A stretch of 26,446 nt of DNA, taken from positions 1 through 26,446 of the forward strand of contig JALNWB010000036.1 in NCBI GenBank assembly GCA_023231105.1, read 5' to 3'. Position 1 is the first letter of the stretch; every line of letters begins with the position of its first letter. The position numbers and the translations under genes are program-made. The DNA is from Ignavibacteriaceae bacterium (GTDB lineage: Bacteria > Bacteroidota > Ignavibacteria > Ignavibacteriales > Ignavibacteriaceae). Positions 24,436 to 26,446 of this stretch are shown piece after piece. A model generated the notes under the pieces. The model was given only the letters and a program-made list of their open reading frames with translations, ran no database searches and was not told the DNA's origin.

Positions 24436-26130
24436 ATGAAGTTCAGAAAATCAGTTTTTGTTCCACTATTAATCAACATTTTTGTAATTAGTTTGTTCAC
24501 TGGGTGTGTAAAGAAGGAAGATATGACGGAAGAATTTAAAAGATTTGTAAAAGACTACGAAGCAAAAGTAGCTCCGCTCTACACGGAAGCAAACACGGCT
24601 TACTTTAATGCAACAATCTCCGGCAAAGAAGAGGATTATAAAAAGTCCGCCGATCTTCAAGTTCAATTAAGTAAAATTTATGCTAACAAATCAGATTTTG
24701 CTAAGCTGAAAAGGATCAAAGCCTCGAACACAATTCAAGACGAACTGCTTAACCGCCAGTTGATCAAAATTTACAATGCGTATGCCTCTAATCAAATTGA
24801 TGAAAAGAAACTTGAGGAAATGATCCGGCTGCAAAATGAAACGGAGAAAAAATTCTCAACATTCAGAGCGGAAGTTAACGGTAAAAAGATCACCGATAAT
24901 GAAGTTGAAAACACTTTAAAAACTTCCACCGACAGCAAATTGCTTGAAACCACCTGGTCGGCAAGTAAAGTTGTTGCGGAGGTTATTCACGATGATTTCA
25001 TCAAATTAATTAAGTTGAGAAATGAAGCCGCACGCGAACTCGGATATAAAAATTATCACGAAATGAGTTTAAAATTAAGCGAGCAAGATCCGCAAGAGAT
25101 TGAAAATCTTTTAAATGAACTTGACGGGTTAACCAAAGACGCGTTCGCTAAACTTAAAGATGATGTTGATACACATCTTGCAAAAAAGTTTAATCTTCCA
25201 AAAGAAAAGTTGATGCCCTGGCATTATGAAAACCGTTTTTTCCAGGAAGCGCCGAAAATTTATAATGTAAATTTGGACAGCTATTACAAGGATAAAGATG
25301 TCGTCGCGTTAACAAGAAATTATTACGCCGGACTTGGTTTGCCAATTGATAACTTGATCGCCAAAAGTGATCTCTTTGAAAAAGAAGGAAAATATCAACA
25401 CGCATATTGTTCAAACCTCAATAGGGGAAAGGACGTCCGCGTTGTATGCAACGTAAAACCAAATTACAATTGGATGGGAACTTTGCTTCATGAATTTGGG
25501 CATGCAGTTTATGATTATAACATTGACAGCACACTCCCCTGGAGTTTACGAGAACCGGCTCATACCTTCACAACCGAAGCAATCGCGATGATGTTCGGAA
25601 GAATGGCGAGCAACGGGCAATGGCTTGTTGATATGGTTGGAATTTCGAAAGAAGAAAAAGAAAAAATTGCGGATGAAAGTTTTAAATCGCTCCGTCTTGA
25701 ACAATTAACGTTTAGCCGCTGGGTGCAAGTTGTTTATCGTTTTGAAAAAGGAATGTATGAAAACCCCGATCAGGATTTAAATAAATTGTGGTGGGATTTG
25801 GATGAAAAATATCAAATGCTCAAAAGACCCGAAGGTAGAAACAAACCGGATTACGCATCCAAAATTCATATCGCTCTTTATCCGGCATATTACCATAATT
25901 ATTTAATGGGCGAGCTTTTGGCTTCTCAATTTTACGCTTACATCGTAAAAAATATTCTTCATTCAGATGATTTGAAAAACCAGAGTTTTGTAAATAAACC
26001 CGAAGTTGGAAAATATTTGTTAGATAAAGTCTTTAAGCCGGGAACGGAATATTATTGGAATGATATGATTGAAAAAGCAACCGGTGAAAAACTGACGGCA
26101 AAATATTACGCAAAACAGTTTGTTGAGTAA
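24436..26130 (+). CDS. Lipoprotein zinc metallopeptidase (M3/M2-like)
   Basis: 564 aa. A signal peptide ends in lipobox FTGC (Cys24), so the enzyme is lipid-anchored in the envelope. The gluzincin site is HEFGH (residues 352-356) with the third zinc ligand Glu381 in TEAIAMMFGR. The 25-residue distance between His356 and Glu381 fits M3 (thimet/oligopeptidase F) rather than the 24 of M2 (ACE), though length and the MPWHYENRFFQEAP segment recall both. It probably cleaves short peptides from the C-terminal or internal side. AGGAGTT lies 8 bases before the ATG. It is followed by a shared terminator with rpmB. Confidence 0.9.
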   Translation: MKFRKSVFVPLLINIFVISLFTGCVKKEDMTEEFKRFVKDYEAKVAPLYTEANTAYFNATISGKEEDYKKSADLQVQLSKIYANKSDFAKLKRIKASNTIQDELLNRQLIKIYNAYASNQIDEKKLEEMIRLQNETEKKFSTFRAEVNGKKITDNEVENTLKTSTDSKLLETTWSASKVVAEVIHDDFIKLIKLRNEAARELGYKNYHEMSLKLSEQDPQEIENLLNELDGLTKDAFAKLKDDVDTHLAKKFNLPKEKLMPWHYENRFFQEAPKIYNVNLDSYYKDKDVVALTRNYYAGLGLPIDNLIAKSDLFEKEGKYQHAYCSNLNRGKDVRVVCNVKPNYNWMGTLLHEFGHAVYDYNIDSTLPWSLREPAHTFTTEAIAMMFGRMASNGQWLVDMVGISKEEKEKIADESFKSLRLEQLTFSRWVQVVYRFEKGMYENPDQDLNKLWWDLDEKYQMLKRPEGRNKPDYASKIHIALYPAYYHNYLMGELLASQFYAYIVKNILHSDDLKNQSFVNKPEVGKYLLDKVFKPGTEYYWNDMIEKATGEKLTAKYYAKQFVE

Positions 26131-26154
26131 ATACGATAGGAAGAAATTTAAAAC

Positions 26155-26186
26155 AAAAAAGGCTATCAATTAGATAGCCTTTTTTA
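26155..26186. terminator. Bidirectional terminator between peptidase gene and rpmB
   Basis: AAAAAAGGCTATC (26155-26167) and GATAGCCTTTTTT (26173-26185) pair perfectly. A and T runs on both sides let it work in both directions. Confidence 0.92.
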
Positions 26187-26202
26187 TTAAAACTGAAAAA
26201 TT

Positions 26203-26445
26203 TTATGAGCGGACAGAAATCTTTTTGTCTATGATAAGTTTTGCTAAATCAGACGTACCGTTCTTTGCAATAGTTTTAATACCGCGGGCGCTTATTTTTA
26301 CGGTTACAAAACGACCAAGTTCCTGTACCCAAACTCTTTTTTTCTGCAAATTGGGTAAAAATCTTCTTTTAGTTCTATTATTTGCATGGGAAACATTGTT
26401 CCCTGAAACAGGTTTTAATCCTAATAATTGACAAGTTCTTGACAT
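26203..26445 (-). CDS. rpmB: 50S ribosomal protein L28
   Basis: 80 aa, the normal length for L28. The N-terminal MSRTCQLLGLKPVSGNNVSH and the NNRTKRRFLPNLQKKRVW segment are the family's conserved core, followed by VTVKISARGIKTIAKNG. Two Cys residues of the zinc-binding C+ form are absent (only Cys5 is present), so this is a zinc-independent copy. It is part of the large ribosomal subunit. The start codon lies one base from the window edge, so its promoter and ribosome-binding site are outside. Confidence 0.96.
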   Translation of the reverse strand: MSRTCQLLGLKPVSGNNVSHANNRTKRRFLPNLQKKRVWVQELGRFVTVKISARGIKTIAKNGTSDLAKLIIDKKISVRS

Positions 26446-26446
26446 G

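Overview
The window looks like an A+T-rich chromosome of the Bacteroidota/Ignavibacteriota kind. This is an inference. It rests on a TonB-dependent receptor with an N-terminal carboxypeptidase-regulatory-like domain, a DUF2652 cyclase-like protein, a secreted tricorn-type protease and TAnnTTTG promoter-like boxes upstream of two genes. It carries ordinary housekeeping genes (ilvE, eno, rpmB, two tRNA-Arg) interrupted by one integrated element.

Left chromosomal part (1-6907): a minus-strand pair of TonB receptor and EamA transporter; a 0.5-kb non-coding stretch with two copies of a ~118-bp structured repeat; ilvE with its own terminator; a secreted PhoA-type alkaline phosphatase; and a small one-helix membrane protein.

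Mobile element (6908-15416, 8.44 kb between equivalent points of the repeats): it is bounded by perfect 68-bp direct repeats and sits in the 3' part of a tRNA-Arg(CCT) gene. The intact tRNA is at the right end and a 5'-truncated copy at the left. Contents in order: tyrosine integrase; a small protein; an unusual ~560-bp array of short word pairs repeated once per ~10-12 bp; a lipoprotein and an overlapping secreted helical-repeat-like protein; an unknown protein; a structured leader; three small proteins; a winged-helix replisome organiser with internal iterons (candidate origin); a DnaB-type helicase; a small protein; an HTH (excisionase/AlpA-like) protein; and a second structured RNA/terminator. 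Both ends carry the same words (TGATGACGATT and GTTACGACA), the pattern expected of integrase arm-type sites. I see no capsid, terminase, portal, relaxase or conjugation gene, so it is best read as a small integrating and replicating element, either phage-satellite-like or an integrative plasmid.

Right chromosomal part (15417-26446): tRNA-Arg(CCT), tRNA-Arg(CCG), eno, a second EamA transporter, a DUF2652 protein, a convergent 1085-aa tricorn-like protease, a TerB-like small protein, a VanX-type D,D-dipeptidase, a YhhQ-type queuosine-precursor transporter, a lipoprotein zinc peptidase and convergent rpmB. Good intrinsic terminators separate most of these, so they look like mostly single-gene units.

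The most unusual signals are all in the element: the word-pair array at 8687-9246, two structured RNAs with the same interlocked A-B-A'-B' pairing order (11428-11535 and 15065-15169), the matching arm-type sites at both ends, and the iterons inside the initiator gene.
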